Source: Verrucomicrobiota bacterium
Lineage (GTDB): Bacteria > Verrucomicrobiota > Verrucomicrobiia > Chthoniobacterales > Xiphinematobacteraceae
Length of the DNA stretch: 64,000 nucleotides
NCBI GenBank assembly: GCA_023269545.1
Contig: JAHFTB010000004.1
Span: forward strand, 1-64,000
Direction of reading: 5' to 3'
Under the pieces are notes generated by a model. The model made no database searches, had not been told where the DNA came from, and saw only the letters and a program-made list of their open reading frames with translations. The position numbers and the translations under genes are program-made. Below are positions 35,057 to 43,728 of this stretch, in pieces. How positions within the stretch are numbered: position 1 is the stretch's first letter; each line of letters starts with the position of its first letter.

Positions 35057-35638
35057 TCATGTGCTCAGGATGCTAGTTTGTATCTGATCAACAGTACGAA
35101 CACGCCCGAGTTTTGGGAATATTGTTTCCATAGCGAAACGGTGTGCTTCTTCATTGATTGAAGTGGTGGCATCTTCCGCAAATACCACGGCAAAACCAAG
35201 TCCTGCCGCTGCTCGGGCTGTGGATTCCACCCCGAAGTTTGTGGCAATTCCAGCTAGAACAACGGTCTTAATGCCGCGTTTGTGCAGTTGTTGTTCTAAA
35301 TCGGTGCCAAAAAATGCTCCCCACTGACGTTTGGTAATAATAAGATCTCCGTTTTGTACACCGGATTCCGGTACTAATTCAGAAGCTATGGCTGGTGGAG
35401 GAGGGGCATTGGGATCTCGCAAAGAAGCATCTACAGGAAGTTTCAGCATATTAGCAAAATCTACTCGTACATAAATTACCGTGGAACCTTTCTCGCGAAA
35501 GAGTTTTGCGAGGGCGGCTCCTTTATTAACGACATCTTTCGCTGGGTGGGGAGCCGTCGAAAGTGAAACAATGCCATGCTGTAAATCTATAAGTATCAAT
35601 GCAGTGGTGGCGAGGTCAAGCTGTAGTGATTGCGGCAT
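35057..35638 (-). CDS. Isochorismatase-fold hydrolase, YecD-like
   Basis: A 193-residue protein of the cysteine-hydrolase fold. It closely follows the pattern of E. coli YecD: TTALILIDLQHGIV, VITKRQWGAFFGTDLEQQL, then LAGIATNFGVESTARAA. The Asp (DLQ) and Lys (TKRQ) of the triad are present, but the position where active cysteine hydrolases have Cys is Gly (NFGVEST). YecD has the same change, so the family is probably not a thiol hydrolase of the nicotinamidase type and may be non-enzymatic or use another mechanism. Confidence 0.85.
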   Translation of the reverse strand: MPQSLQLDLATTALILIDLQHGIVSLSTAPHPAKDVVNKGAALAKLFREKGSTVIYVRVDFANMLKLPVDASLRDPNAPPPPAIASELVPESGVQNGDLIITKRQWGAFFGTDLEQQLHKRGIKTVVLAGIATNFGVESTARAAAGLGFAVVFAEDATTSINEEAHRFAMETIFPKLGRVRTVDQIQTSILST

Positions 35639-35780
35639 AAATTTGTATCTCAGTAGAGTGGTGCTTACCGAATGGATCCATGTCTTAGAAACACTCTAAA
35701 ACCGGTGATTTGAATCGGAAAGACGACTTAAACTATCGTAATATCACGAACCATTGCACTCTTTTTATTCCTGGTTATTG

Positions 35781-35786
35781 TATAAT
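35781..35786 (+). promoter_or_regulatory. Candidate -10 box of dps
   Basis: TATAAT lies 28 bp before the chosen dps start codon, preceded by TTG. There is no well-spaced -35 (a TTGCAC is 21 bp upstream), which would fit a promoter needing an activator or an alternative sigma factor. Assignment from sequence only. Confidence 0.4.
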
Positions 35787-35814
35787 AAAGGAAATTTATG
35801 AACGAAAGGTATCT

Positions 35815-36375
35815 ATGACTACATTCAAGAGAAATCACCACGGGAAAGAGTCGCATACCATGGCGACTTCCAGAGCCAGCTCCTCCTATAAAATGTATGG
35901 GACAAAGAATGACATTCCTCTGAACCGACGAGTGGAATTGACCGCCATATTGAATCAGCGTCTCGCTTCCGCCATAGACTTACAGATACAATGTAAGCAG
36001 GCTCATTGGAATGTTAAAGGCCCGAACTTCATTGGCTTACACAAATTATTTGATAAAGTAGCCTCCTCCGTTGAGTTGTATGTGGATTTGATCGCCGAAA
36101 GAATTACTCAACTCGGAGGAATTGCCGAAGGGACGGTACGGATCTCTGCTGAGCGTTCGCGGTTGGAAGAATATCCGCTTATGATTTCGGAGGGATTGGA
36201 TCATGTAAATGCTCTGGCAACGGCTCTTTCTCTCTTTGGACACGAAGCTCGTAATACAATTGATGAAGCACAGTTTCTGGAGGATGCGGATACAGCAGAT
36301 TTATTTACCGAAGTTTCTCGAGGAATCGACAAATGGCTTTGGTTTGTGGAGGCTCATTTACAAGCACCAAAATAG
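35815..36375 (+). CDS. dps: Dps-family DNA-protecting ferritin
   Basis: A 186-residue miniferritin that stores iron as a dodecamer and protects DNA in starvation or oxidative stress. The ferroxidase site residues lie in QCKQAHWNVKGPNF (His) and LHKLFDKVASSVELYVDLIAERI (Asp and Glu). The C-terminal KWLWFVEAHLQ is typical. The start at 35815 has AAAGG six bases upstream; an upstream ATG at 35710 is without support and an internal Met at 35860 is possible. The N-terminal basic stretch (FKRNHHGKESH) could bind DNA. Confidence 0.94.
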   Translation: MTTFKRNHHGKESHTMATSRASSSYKMYGTKNDIPLNRRVELTAILNQRLASAIDLQIQCKQAHWNVKGPNFIGLHKLFDKVASSVELYVDLIAERITQLGGIAEGTVRISAERSRLEEYPLMISEGLDHVNALATALSLFGHEARNTIDEAQFLEDADTADLFTEVSRGIDKWLWFVEAHLQAPK

Positions 36376-36443
36376 TTCTGTAGTCGTTAGCTTTTATAAA
36401 TTAGTACTTGTAGTTTAGAGCCAGTCCAAAAAGCTTCCCTAAG

Positions 36444-36902
36444 CTAAAGATGAGTGGTTAATTTGGAAGGCATGCCCTGAGTTTGAGTCTCCGAAAGACC
36501 TTGTAAAATAAGGCAATCCTTCACCTGAACCTTATGTTGACATTTTTTTCGGAGCAGAGTGAGGTGTTCCTTTAAGCGTTGTAATTCCTGGAGACGTACA
36601 TCGACGTGCACAATATGCTCATCCAAAAGAGCATTTACGGAGCTACAATCCGTGGCAGGCTCGTCCATGATTTTTAATAAACCAATAATTTCCGTATGCG
36701 ACATATCGAGCATACGGCAATTTCGAATAAATATGAGTCGCCGCAAATGAGAAGTGCCATAAAGTCGATAGTTATTTCCACTCCGTTCCGACTGAGGAAG
36801 AAGGCCTCTTGCCTCATAATAGCGAATGGTTTCTACTGAGCACTGTGCCTCCTGCGCTAGTTCGCCAATTTTTAAGTTTTTTTCGGATTCTCTCTTGACC
36901 AT
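36444..36902 (-). CDS. MerR-family metal-responsive regulator (CadR/PbrR-like)
   Basis: A 152-residue regulator. The N-terminal MerR helix-turn-helix reads LKIGELAQEAQCSVETIRYYEARGLLP, followed by NYRLYGTSHLRRLIFIRNCRMLDM. The metal-sensing cysteines are in NCRMLD, DCSSVNALLDEHIVHVDVR and a C-terminal KCQHKVQVKDC, the Cys placement of Cd/Pb/Zn sensors. It diverges from the P-type ATPase gene with 36 bp between start codons and very probably controls it. The operator lies in that gap and touches its own start codon. Confidence 0.9.
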   Translation of the reverse strand: MVKRESEKNLKIGELAQEAQCSVETIRYYEARGLLPQSERSGNNYRLYGTSHLRRLIFIRNCRMLDMSHTEIIGLLKIMDEPATDCSSVNALLDEHIVHVDVRLQELQRLKEHLTLLRKKCQHKVQVKDCLILQGLSETQTQGMPSKLTTHL

Positions 36903-36930
36903 AAAGTTACTTCAGGGTGTTTCGTATATT
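36895..36930 (+). promoter_or_regulatory. MerR-type promoter/operator of the P-type ATPase gene
   Basis: TTGACC (36895-36900) acts as a -35 and is followed by an imperfect dyad ACCATAAAGTTACTTCAGGG, ending T at 36918. It resembles the ACCCTATAGTNNCTACAGGGT operator of ZntR/CadR-type regulators. A -10-like TATATT is at 36925-36930, with a spacer of about 24 bp, longer than the usual 19-20. The ATPase start at 36939 is then only about 9 bp from the -10, so its message would be leaderless or nearly so. The operator overlaps the regulator start codon. Confidence 0.65.
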
Positions 36931-36938
36931 TATAGTAT

Positions 36939-39143
36939 ATGTCTGACCATTGCAAACACTCGTGCGGGCATCGGAATGCGGATCATTTTCCACATCAGTC
37001 TGTTGGATCCATTCCTGAAGGAAAAATTCCAACAAATGCAACCGAAGAGGTCTTTCGGGTTCGAGGGATGGACTGTTCCGAGGAAATTGCTGCCGTCGAA
37101 AAAGCCTTAAAACCTATTCCTGGGATCCTGGGCATCCGAGCAAACCTCATGGCTTCGTCAGTGACGGTTTACCACGACGGATCGGTGGGGCAAGCCTTAT
37201 TAGTCCAAGCGATCCACAGGAGTGGTCTCAAAATACAGACAGGGGATGCAAAGGATGAGAAGCGAGCTTCGAAGACCCCCTGGCTCGTGGGGTCAGCAGG
37301 CGTTTTTACTGGCCTGGGGATTTTCCTCGAATGGTGTGGGCTCAAAGGGACCATATGGCCTGAGGTGGGATTTATTGTTGCCATGTTTACGGGTGGCGCG
37401 TTGGTTTTCCCCAAAGCTCTCCGTTCACTCATGGCCTTGTCGCTGGATATGAACGTGTTGATGACTGTGGCAGTTGCGGGGGCAGTTCTGATCGGTCAAC
37501 ATGCAGAGGGGGCGGCGGTGGTATTTCTCTTTTCATTATCCGAATTATTGGAAGCTTGGAGCGTGGGGCGGGCGCGCCGTGCGATTCAGGCTTTAATGCA
37601 GCTTGCACCAGATAATGCCGTGGTGAAACGGGAAGGGAATTTTATAGAAGTTCCCACTGAAGAAGTTCTGATCGGGGAAACTCTCTTCGTCAAATCGGGA
37701 CAAAAAATTCCACTGGATGGAACAGTTCTCAAAGGGATTTCAGCTGTTGATCAAGCTCCTATCACTGGGGAGTCTGTGCCGGTAGAGAAAAAGATGGGCG
37801 ATCCGGTGTATGCTGGGACTATTAACGGGGAAGGATCTCTTGAAATTCGGACGACAAAGACCGCTGGGGAAACCACTCTTTCCCATATTATTAAGCTGGT
37901 CGAAGAGGCCCAGCAACAAAAAGCCCCTGCTCAGCGGTTCGTGGATGTATTTGCCAAGTATTATACGCCTGCTGTGATGATTCTGGCGTTGTGTGTAGCG
38001 ATTATTCCGCTTCTCATACTAGGTGTAGCGGGAATGGACTGGGTGTATCGGGCTTTGGTTCTTCTTGTGATAGCTTGTCCCTGTGCACTGGTGATTTCCA
38101 CCCCAGTGAGCATTGTGTCCGGTCTTACGGCGATGGCTCGCCTGGGAGTGCTGATCAAAGGAGGAGCCGTTCTGGAAGCACTGGGACAAGTGCGTGTTCT
38201 TGCACTGGATAAAACCGGAACGATTACTGAGGGACGCCCTCAGGTGCTCGAGGTCATTCCCTTTGAAAATACTCCCACTGAGGAAATTATTCGAATTGCT
38301 GCTGCAATTGATGCGCATTCTACTCATCCACTCGCGCAGAGCGTTGTACGATACGCTACGGAAAACAATATTTCTTTTAGTGCTGCGGAGGACTATCAAG
38401 CTAAGACGGGACGTGGCGCCGAGGCTACTATTTCCGGACATTCCTATTTAGTGGGAAATCACCGTTTTGTGCACGAACTGGGAATCTGCTCTGAGAAATT
38501 AGAAGAGATGCTGGCCAAAATCGAAGCCGATGCAAAGTCAGTGGTTGTGGTAGGGCATCGTCCCCATCAAGATTGTACGGGCGAGGTGTTAGGAGTTCTT
38601 GTTGTGGGTGATACCGTCCGTTCCAATGCCGCCGAAGCCATTGCTCGTATTCGTCAGGCAGGCATTCGCAAGGTAGTAATGCTGAGTGGAGATAATATTC
38701 GTACAGTCCATGCAATAGCCCAAAAAGTGGGTGTGGATGACGCTCACGGAGATCTTCTTCCTGAAAACAAAATAGAACGGGTTAGAAATCTAGCTGCTGA
38801 ATTCGGGAGCATCGCCATGATTGGGGATGGGGTAAATGATGCCCCTGCATTGGCAGCCGCTAATGTAGGCATCGCGATGGGAACTTCAGGAACGGATACT
38901 GCGATTGAAACAGCGGACATAGCTTTGATGCGAGATGATTTGATGATGGTTTCGGAGGCTATTTACCTTGGTCGCCGTACCGTGGGGATAATTCGTTTTA
39001 ATATTGCTTTTGCTCTGGTTATCAAAGCCGTGTTTCTTATTTTGGCTCTCTTAGGTCACACGAGTCTCTGGTTGGCTGTTTTAGCGGATACTGGGACTAC
39101 ACTTTTGGTGATTGCCAATGCCCTGCGGCTCTTACGGCACTAA
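36939..39143 (+). CDS. Heavy-metal-translocating P-type ATPase (Zn/Cd/Pb exporter)
   Basis: A 734-residue P1B-type ATPase that exports divalent heavy metals. A short His/Cys-rich N terminus (DHCKHSCGHRNADHFPH) and an HMA domain with GMDCSEEI (one Cys; the usual C-x-x-C is reduced to C-x-x-E) precede six to eight transmembrane helices. Catalytic signatures are the TGES actuator loop, the metal-binding CPC in ACPCALV (about 380-382), phosphorylated Asp424 in DKTGT, STHPLAQ and GDGVNDAPAL (about 629). CPC together with the ending is typical of ZntA/CadA. Divergent from the MerR regulator. Confidence 0.94.
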   Translation: MSDHCKHSCGHRNADHFPHQSVGSIPEGKIPTNATEEVFRVRGMDCSEEIAAVEKALKPIPGILGIRANLMASSVTVYHDGSVGQALLVQAIHRSGLKIQTGDAKDEKRASKTPWLVGSAGVFTGLGIFLEWCGLKGTIWPEVGFIVAMFTGGALVFPKALRSLMALSLDMNVLMTVAVAGAVLIGQHAEGAAVVFLFSLSELLEAWSVGRARRAIQALMQLAPDNAVVKREGNFIEVPTEEVLIGETLFVKSGQKIPLDGTVLKGISAVDQAPITGESVPVEKKMGDPVYAGTINGEGSLEIRTTKTAGETTLSHIIKLVEEAQQQKAPAQRFVDVFAKYYTPAVMILALCVAIIPLLILGVAGMDWVYRALVLLVIACPCALVISTPVSIVSGLTAMARLGVLIKGGAVLEALGQVRVLALDKTGTITEGRPQVLEVIPFENTPTEEIIRIAAAIDAHSTHPLAQSVVRYATENNISFSAAEDYQAKTGRGAEATISGHSYLVGNHRFVHELGICSEKLEEMLAKIEADAKSVVVVGHRPHQDCTGEVLGVLVVGDTVRSNAAEAIARIRQAGIRKVVMLSGDNIRTVHAIAQKVGVDDAHGDLLPENKIERVRNLAAEFGSIAMIGDGVNDAPALAAANVGIAMGTSGTDTAIETADIALMRDDLMMVSEAIYLGRRTVGIIRFNIAFALVIKAVFLILALLGHTSLWLAVLADTGTTLLVIANALRLLRH

Positions 39144-39269
39144 CAAATTGGCCGAAAACAGGGCTTGCTATTGCTACAGTCTCCGGGTCACGCTCACAGC
39201 GTGTCACTCGGATCAATGGCAGGTGCGCGCTCATGTCCGATGCAGATATTAGAACGGGAAAGCAAAATA

Positions 39270-40748
39270 ATGAAACGTTATCAGATGATGATTGGAGGAA
39301 AATGGGAGGATGCAGCCTCCGGTGAATGGATGGATTCTGCAGACCCTTTTTCCGGGCAAGTCATCGCGCAAGTGCCGCGCGGTGATGTCGCTGACGCCGG
39401 GCGTGCGGTTCAGGCCGCAAATCACGCCTTCCGTGAGCCAGCCTGGATGGAGCTCACCGCAACCGAACGTGGCCACTTATTACGAAAGCTCGGCGACCTG
39501 GTCGAGCGGGATGCCGTACGCCTAGCCGACATCGAGCGAGCCTGCAACGGCAAGAACATCATCGAAGTAACGGGTCAGGTACACAATGTCGCACAGTGGT
39601 TCTACTACTATGCCGGGCTGGCTGACAAAATTCATGGCAACGTCATTCCCATCAATAAAGCGGGTGTATTCAATTACGTGAAGTACGAGCCGCTCGGCGT
39701 AGTGGTCGCAATCACCCCTTGGAATTCTCCGCTGGCACTGACCGCCTGGAAGATGGCGCCAGCGCTCGCATGCGGCAATACGATCGTCATCAAGCCGTCC
39801 GAGTTCACATCACCGCCTTTACTCGAGTTGGGTGCGCTGGCTCTCGAGGCCGGCTTTCCACCGGGTGTTGTGAATGTGGTAACCGGGTACGGCAACGAAA
39901 TCGGTGCGGCGCTCATCGAGCATCGACTGGTTGCAAAGGTTGCGTTTACCGGAGGTGATATCGGTGGCCGGAAGGTTGCGGAGGCTGCGGTGCGTCATCT
40001 CAAGAAGGTGACTCTGGAGCTAGGTGGCAAGTCCGCGAACATCGTATTTGCGGATGCTGATTTCGAGCAAGCGGTGAACGGAGCGATCGCCGGTATCTTC
40101 GGTGCATCTGGGCAAACCTGTATAGCTGGTTCGAGGCTACTTCTCGAACGGTCCATTCACGATAGATTCGTCGCGAAGCTTATCGAAGTGGTCGGTGCAG
40201 CACGCATCGGCAATCCCGCGGAGCAATCAACTCAGATTGGGCCGATCGCTACCCGTGCGCAATTCAACAAAATTCTCGATTACATCGAGATTGCCCGCAA
40301 AGACGGAGCGACCTGTGTACTGGGGGGCACGGCGCTAACGGGGGCACAATATGGGCAAGGACAGTTTATCGCGCCGACTATTTTTACAGGCGTGACCAAT
40401 AACATGCGCATCGCGCGGGAAGAAGTGTTCGGTCCCGTTCTTGCGGTCATTCCATTCGACACCGTCGAAGAGGCACTGAAAATTGCAAACGATACGGACT
40501 TCGGCCTGGCCGCAGCAGTGTGGACTACTGATCTACACAAAGCGATCCACTGCTCGGATCGCCTCGAGGCTGGCACCGTTTGGGTCAACAACTATCGTGC
40601 GACCAGCTTCACGACTCCGTTTGGTGGCTACAAGCGTAGTGGTATTGGGCGGGAAGGAGGTCTTAACGGCGCATATGAATACCTGCAAGCTAAGAGCGTG
40701 TGGGTGACGACCAAGCCACAGCGCGCCAATCCTTTCGTTATCGGCTGA
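39270..40748 (+). CDS. Aldehyde dehydrogenase (NAD(P)+-dependent, ALDH superfamily)
   Basis: A 492-residue soluble dehydrogenase that oxidises an aldehyde to a carboxylate. The start at 39270 (MKRYQMMIGGKWEDA) has a GGAA-containing site 12 bases upstream; a longer frame from 39165 is not supported. The NAD(P) site, VTLELGGKSANIVF (general-base Glu250) and GASGQTCIAGS (nucleophile Cys284) are intact, and the sequence resembles betaine-aldehyde/gamma-glutamyl-aldehyde-type members. Its G+C content and codon choice (many GCG, CGC, GGC, ATC) differ clearly from neighbouring genes, suggesting acquisition from a proteobacterium. No partner gene indicates its substrate. Confidence 0.92.
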   Translation: MKRYQMMIGGKWEDAASGEWMDSADPFSGQVIAQVPRGDVADAGRAVQAANHAFREPAWMELTATERGHLLRKLGDLVERDAVRLADIERACNGKNIIEVTGQVHNVAQWFYYYAGLADKIHGNVIPINKAGVFNYVKYEPLGVVVAITPWNSPLALTAWKMAPALACGNTIVIKPSEFTSPPLLELGALALEAGFPPGVVNVVTGYGNEIGAALIEHRLVAKVAFTGGDIGGRKVAEAAVRHLKKVTLELGGKSANIVFADADFEQAVNGAIAGIFGASGQTCIAGSRLLLERSIHDRFVAKLIEVVGAARIGNPAEQSTQIGPIATRAQFNKILDYIEIARKDGATCVLGGTALTGAQYGQGQFIAPTIFTGVTNNMRIAREEVFGPVLAVIPFDTVEEALKIANDTDFGLAAAVWTTDLHKAIHCSDRLEAGTVWVNNYRATSFTTPFGGYKRSGIGREGGLNGAYEYLQAKSVWVTTKPQRANPFVIG

Positions 40749-40817
40749 GGATTTGGCGTGAGCACGCCAAACTGAATCGCAAATCAGACTCTCCCCAATA
40801 CTGTTAATTAAATAGAG

Positions 40818-41045
40818 CTAGAGTTGCAGCTTAGCTTGCGAAACATTTCGATTCGAATTGGAAATAACCATCGCAACGATAGGAATGGTGGTTAAGACTC
40901 CTACTCCTAATAAAGCCCAGCCGATGGCGTGACGTTGAGACTCCTTAATTTTGTCACCTAATAAAAGTGCTAATCCACTGCCTGCAATTGCTCGTGTTCC
41001 ACTAATCAGTCCAATCAAGGGCAAAGTAAGAGAATATGTTTTCAT
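40818..41045 (-). CDS. Small membrane protein, unknown function
   Basis: A 75-residue protein with two hydrophobic helices (LIGLISGTRAIAGSGLALLL and GWALLGVGVLTTIPIVAMVI) separated by a polar KIKESQRHA hinge. The GTRAIAGSGL stretch resembles small membrane proteins in several phyla. No biochemical role known. Single gene, minus strand. Confidence 0.65.
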   Translation of the reverse strand: MKTYSLTLPLIGLISGTRAIAGSGLALLLGDKIKESQRHAIGWALLGVGVLTTIPIVAMVISNSNRNVSQAKLQL

Positions 41046-41311
41046 ATTATGGGTTCGATTGGTATCCAGCGGACGGATGGGAGAGATTTGGATGCTGATG
41101 AGGATTCAGAAATATGAGATTTATTGGCATGCCATACCTTCACAGACAGCCCCGCCAGTATATGTTGAAAAGCTTGCTGAGCAACAAGGTATGAATGCAA
41201 TGAAATGGGCGCCTATCGTAAAAACCTGAGAGGTTCACAGAAACTGACACACACACTTGTTCGACTTGCTTCGATCCCTTTTTGACAACAAGAATTTAAC
41301 CCCCCAATATT

Positions 41312-41458
41312 ATGCTTTGGAGCTTTTTCATAATTATTCTCATTCTCTGGGCTCTGGGTTTTGGATTTCACATCGCCGGTGGACTGGTCCATCTTTTGCT
41401 GGTAATTGCATTAATCATATTAATTGTACAATTACTCCGAGATAATAAAAATCCATAA
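41312..41458 (+). CDS. Lmo0937/DUF5670-type small membrane protein
   Basis: A 48-residue protein, too short for most gene calls. The sequence MLWSFFIIILILWALGFGFH continues IAGGLVHLLLVIALIILIVQLLR, two hydrophobic helices around the conserved G-x-x-x-H-x-A-G-G-L-I/V-H-L-L-L-V block of this widespread family. Function unknown; often found near stress or envelope genes. The ATG at 41312 follows an A/T-rich leader without a clear ribosome-binding site. Confidence 0.8.
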   Translation: MLWSFFIIILILWALGFGFHIAGGLVHLLLVIALIILIVQLLRDNKNP

Positions 41459-41529
41459 CGCAGTTGCTTCCACGACATGGATCCAATGGAATATTTTTAT
41501 GTCCGAAAAATCAAAATGCTGATCCGGGC

Positions 41530-41545
41530 GGAATTCCGCTATATT
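41530..41545. repeat. Possible partial copy of the dispersed palindromic repeat
   Basis: GGAATTCCGCTATATT resembles the GGAATTTCGCTATA half of the repeat. It lies just past the stop codon of the CDF gene. Only about 14 bases match, so it could be chance. Confidence 0.3.
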
Positions 41546-41557
41546 CGTGAACAGATC

Positions 41558-42454
41558 CTAATCCGGTTCCAAGTGAATGGTGATGTCTCGCAGTTGCAGC
41601 TCGGCTGCAAGCAAGTGTCGTATCACATCATGAGAAATTTGGTGTCCTTTACGAACGGAAAGATCACCATTCACTCGAATATGAAGATCGGCTATCAGAT
41701 TAATGCCGCTTTTACGGACGCGACATTTTTCCGCGCTTCGTACTCCGGAAACCGATTGAGCAAGTTCCAAAATATGGTTCACCACACCCTGAGAAGCTTG
41801 GGTATCCATAATTTCCTCTACGCTATGGCGGAGGACGTTTGTTCCATTGAACACAATGAGTGCGCACGAAAAAAGAGCAGCCCAATTGTCTGCCATCCGA
41901 AATTGGGGAATTCCAGTGAGACTTAAAGAAATGCCAATAAATGCGGCTAAAGATGTCATGGCATCCGCTCCATGGTGCCAGGCATCGACGCTCAGGGCTG
42001 AGCTATTTATGGTTTTATTTTTTCGGAGAGCCGTACGGGAGAGGAAACCTTTGATAAGAACTACGGCAATCAATACCAGCAGAGTAAAGGGGGCTGGTTT
42101 CGAAGGCTGTGAAAATGGAGAAGCGATTTGAGAAAGAGAAATCCATCCGATGGTGATTCCGGAAAGGATCAAAAAAAAACTTCCAAAAACTCCGGCAAGA
42201 GACTCCACCCTTCCGTGTCCATAAGGATGCTCCACATCAGGAGGTTTTTCAGCAATTTTACAGGCCAACCACATCAGCAAGGAACTGAAAATATCCAGTA
42301 AAGATTCAAAACCATCCGCTAGTAAGGCATGGGAATTCCCTACGATTCCGGAACCGATCTTTATGCCAGCAAAGGCAATATTGATCATTAATCCCCAGAG
42401 AATAATTCGCTGACTTTGCTGAGAATATGGAGTGCTGACGGAATAAGTAGACAT
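41558..42454 (-). CDS. Cation diffusion facilitator (CDF) family metal exporter
   Basis: A 298-residue membrane protein with about six helices and a soluble C-terminal domain. The cation site is seen in LLADGFESLLDIFSS (Asp and adjacent residues) and ALSVDAWHHGADAMTS (His/Asp); PYGHGRVESLAGV is the usual second motif. It would export Zn2+, Fe2+ or a related ion in exchange for protons. It belongs to a metal-handling neighbourhood with the P-type ATPase and MerR regulator but is separately transcribed. Confidence 0.92.
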   Translation of the reverse strand: MSTYSVSTPYSQQSQRIILWGLMINIAFAGIKIGSGIVGNSHALLADGFESLLDIFSSLLMWLACKIAEKPPDVEHPYGHGRVESLAGVFGSFFLILSGITIGWISLSQIASPFSQPSKPAPFTLLVLIAVVLIKGFLSRTALRKNKTINSSALSVDAWHHGADAMTSLAAFIGISLSLTGIPQFRMADNWAALFSCALIVFNGTNVLRHSVEEIMDTQASQGVVNHILELAQSVSGVRSAEKCRVRKSGINLIADLHIRVNGDLSVRKGHQISHDVIRHLLAAELQLRDITIHLEPD

Positions 42455-42485
42455 ACAGCAAAATTAATTGAGGCAAGAAAGCGTC

Positions 42486-42893
42486 CTAAAACTCATGAAA
42501 ACTCATGGCACCTGCGGCAGGGACATAGGAGTCTTGCTCCTGTTGTCTGATAAGGTACGCAACCGTATCCTCCTGGACTTTAAGAAGAGGGATTTGCCCA
42601 GGACCGCACCATACCTTGGGATGCGACGTAATGGAGTATGCAACTTGGAGCGTGTCTCCGATTTTCACGTGGGAACCGGTTCGCAGTACTTGGGTGACAA
42701 TCGCCAGAGCTCGGACATGAGTGACGTGAGCAGCGGATGAGGCGATGGTTGAGGTATTGACGTCGATGACGTGGAGGCGAAGATATTCCGGAGCTGAGCG
42801 CTGTTTGGCTTCGTATACGGAAGGCGACAGTTCGGCCCGAGTCGAAACAAGGGAAATGCAGATTAGAAAAAAGGTGAGGAATCTGGCTTTCAT
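42486..42893 (-). CDS. Secreted hypothetical protein
   Basis: A 135-residue protein with a signal peptide (MKARFLTFFLICISLVSTRA). The mature part is a small beta-rich domain (ALAIVTQVLRTGSHVKIGDTLQVAY) that ends KVQEDTVAYLIRQ. It resembles the oligosaccharide-binding-like fold of some secreted metal-handling or membrane-stress proteins, but I cannot name a family. Its stop and panB's start region nearly touch; it ends the panB-to-trpA minus-strand cluster, starting 4 bp inside the panB 3' end. Confidence 0.6.
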   Translation of the reverse strand: MKARFLTFFLICISLVSTRAELSPSVYEAKQRSAPEYLRLHVIDVNTSTIASSAAHVTHVRALAIVTQVLRTGSHVKIGDTLQVAYSITSHPKVWCGPGQIPLLKVQEDTVAYLIRQQEQDSYVPAAGAMSFHEF

Positions 42894-43696
42894 CGGGAAT
42901 CAGAAGATTGGTGAGATGGCGAGTCATCGGTCTTTTCACGAACTTCCTTAATAAAACGCTTGGCAGCACCTTGAATTTCGCCTGCAACATTTCCATAAGA
43001 AGGGGCAAATTTGGGACGAAACCAAGGTGAAAAGCCTGCCAAATCTGAGAGTACGAGGATTTGGCCATCGCAGTTCTTGCCGCTCCCGATGCCGATTGTC
43101 GGAATCCGGAGTTGTTGGGTGAGCTTCATAGCCAGAGAGGGGATGACCATTTCCAACACCGTACCGAAGACTCCGACTTCCTGTACAGCGATGGTATCTG
43201 CTGAAATATGCTGTGCTTCTTCAGGGGTCTTGCCACGTTGGCGATAGGGACCTTCTTCTTTCACTCGCTGAGGGAGAAGGCCCAAATGGGCCAAAACAGG
43301 GATGCCATGAGAACTCAAAGCATGAATCACCGAACAATAGTCACAACCTCCTTCTAATTTTACAGCTTGGGCGCCCACTGCCTGCAGAGCTGTAGCGCTG
43401 CGCAGAGCACTTTCTTCGGTTTCGTAAGAACCTTTTGGAAGATCTGCTACCAAGAAAGTGTGCCGGACGCCTCTTGCTACGGCCGCTGTGTGATGAACCA
43501 TCATTTCTAGGGTCACTTCCGTAGTATCAGGATACCCAAGGGCCACCATTCCTAAGGAGTCTCCCACTAAAATAAAATCCAACCCCATACTGTCTAGCAA
43601 TCGACCTGTGGGATAATCTGTGGCAGTGAGCGCGGCCCACCGGTGTCTTTCTTGCTTTTGCTTGACCCAGGTGTTGCGTATGAAAAGGGGGTTCAT
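42890..43696 (-). CDS. panB: 3-methyl-2-oxobutanoate hydroxymethyltransferase
   Basis: A 268-residue TIM-barrel enzyme that adds a one-carbon unit from methylenetetrahydrofolate to alpha-ketoisovalerate to make ketopantoate, for pantothenate and CoA. Motifs: ALTATDYPTGRLLDSMG, FILVGDSLGMVALGY with the Mg-binding Asp, KLEGGCDY, VLAHLGLLPQ and IPTIGIGSGKNCDGQILVL. Length is normal. The gene overlaps the next one by 4 bp. FolK upstream shares the folate link. Confidence 0.95.
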   Translation of the reverse strand: MNPLFIRNTWVKQKQERHRWAALTATDYPTGRLLDSMGLDFILVGDSLGMVALGYPDTTEVTLEMMVHHTAAVARGVRHTFLVADLPKGSYETEESALRSATALQAVGAQAVKLEGGCDYCSVIHALSSHGIPVLAHLGLLPQRVKEEGPYRQRGKTPEEAQHISADTIAVQEVGVFGTVLEMVIPSLAMKLTQQLRIPTIGIGSGKNCDGQILVLSDLAGFSPWFRPKFAPSYGNVAGEIQGAAKRFIKEVREKTDDSPSHQSSDSR

Positions 43697-43728
43697 GCAG
43701 GTTTTATAGGTTTAGGAAATTACGGAAT

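Noticed and set aside
40951-41229. 92-codon plus-strand frame over the small membrane protein
   Set aside because: Antisense to the better-supported two-helix protein and without motifs; the part after 41046 alone is too weak to call.
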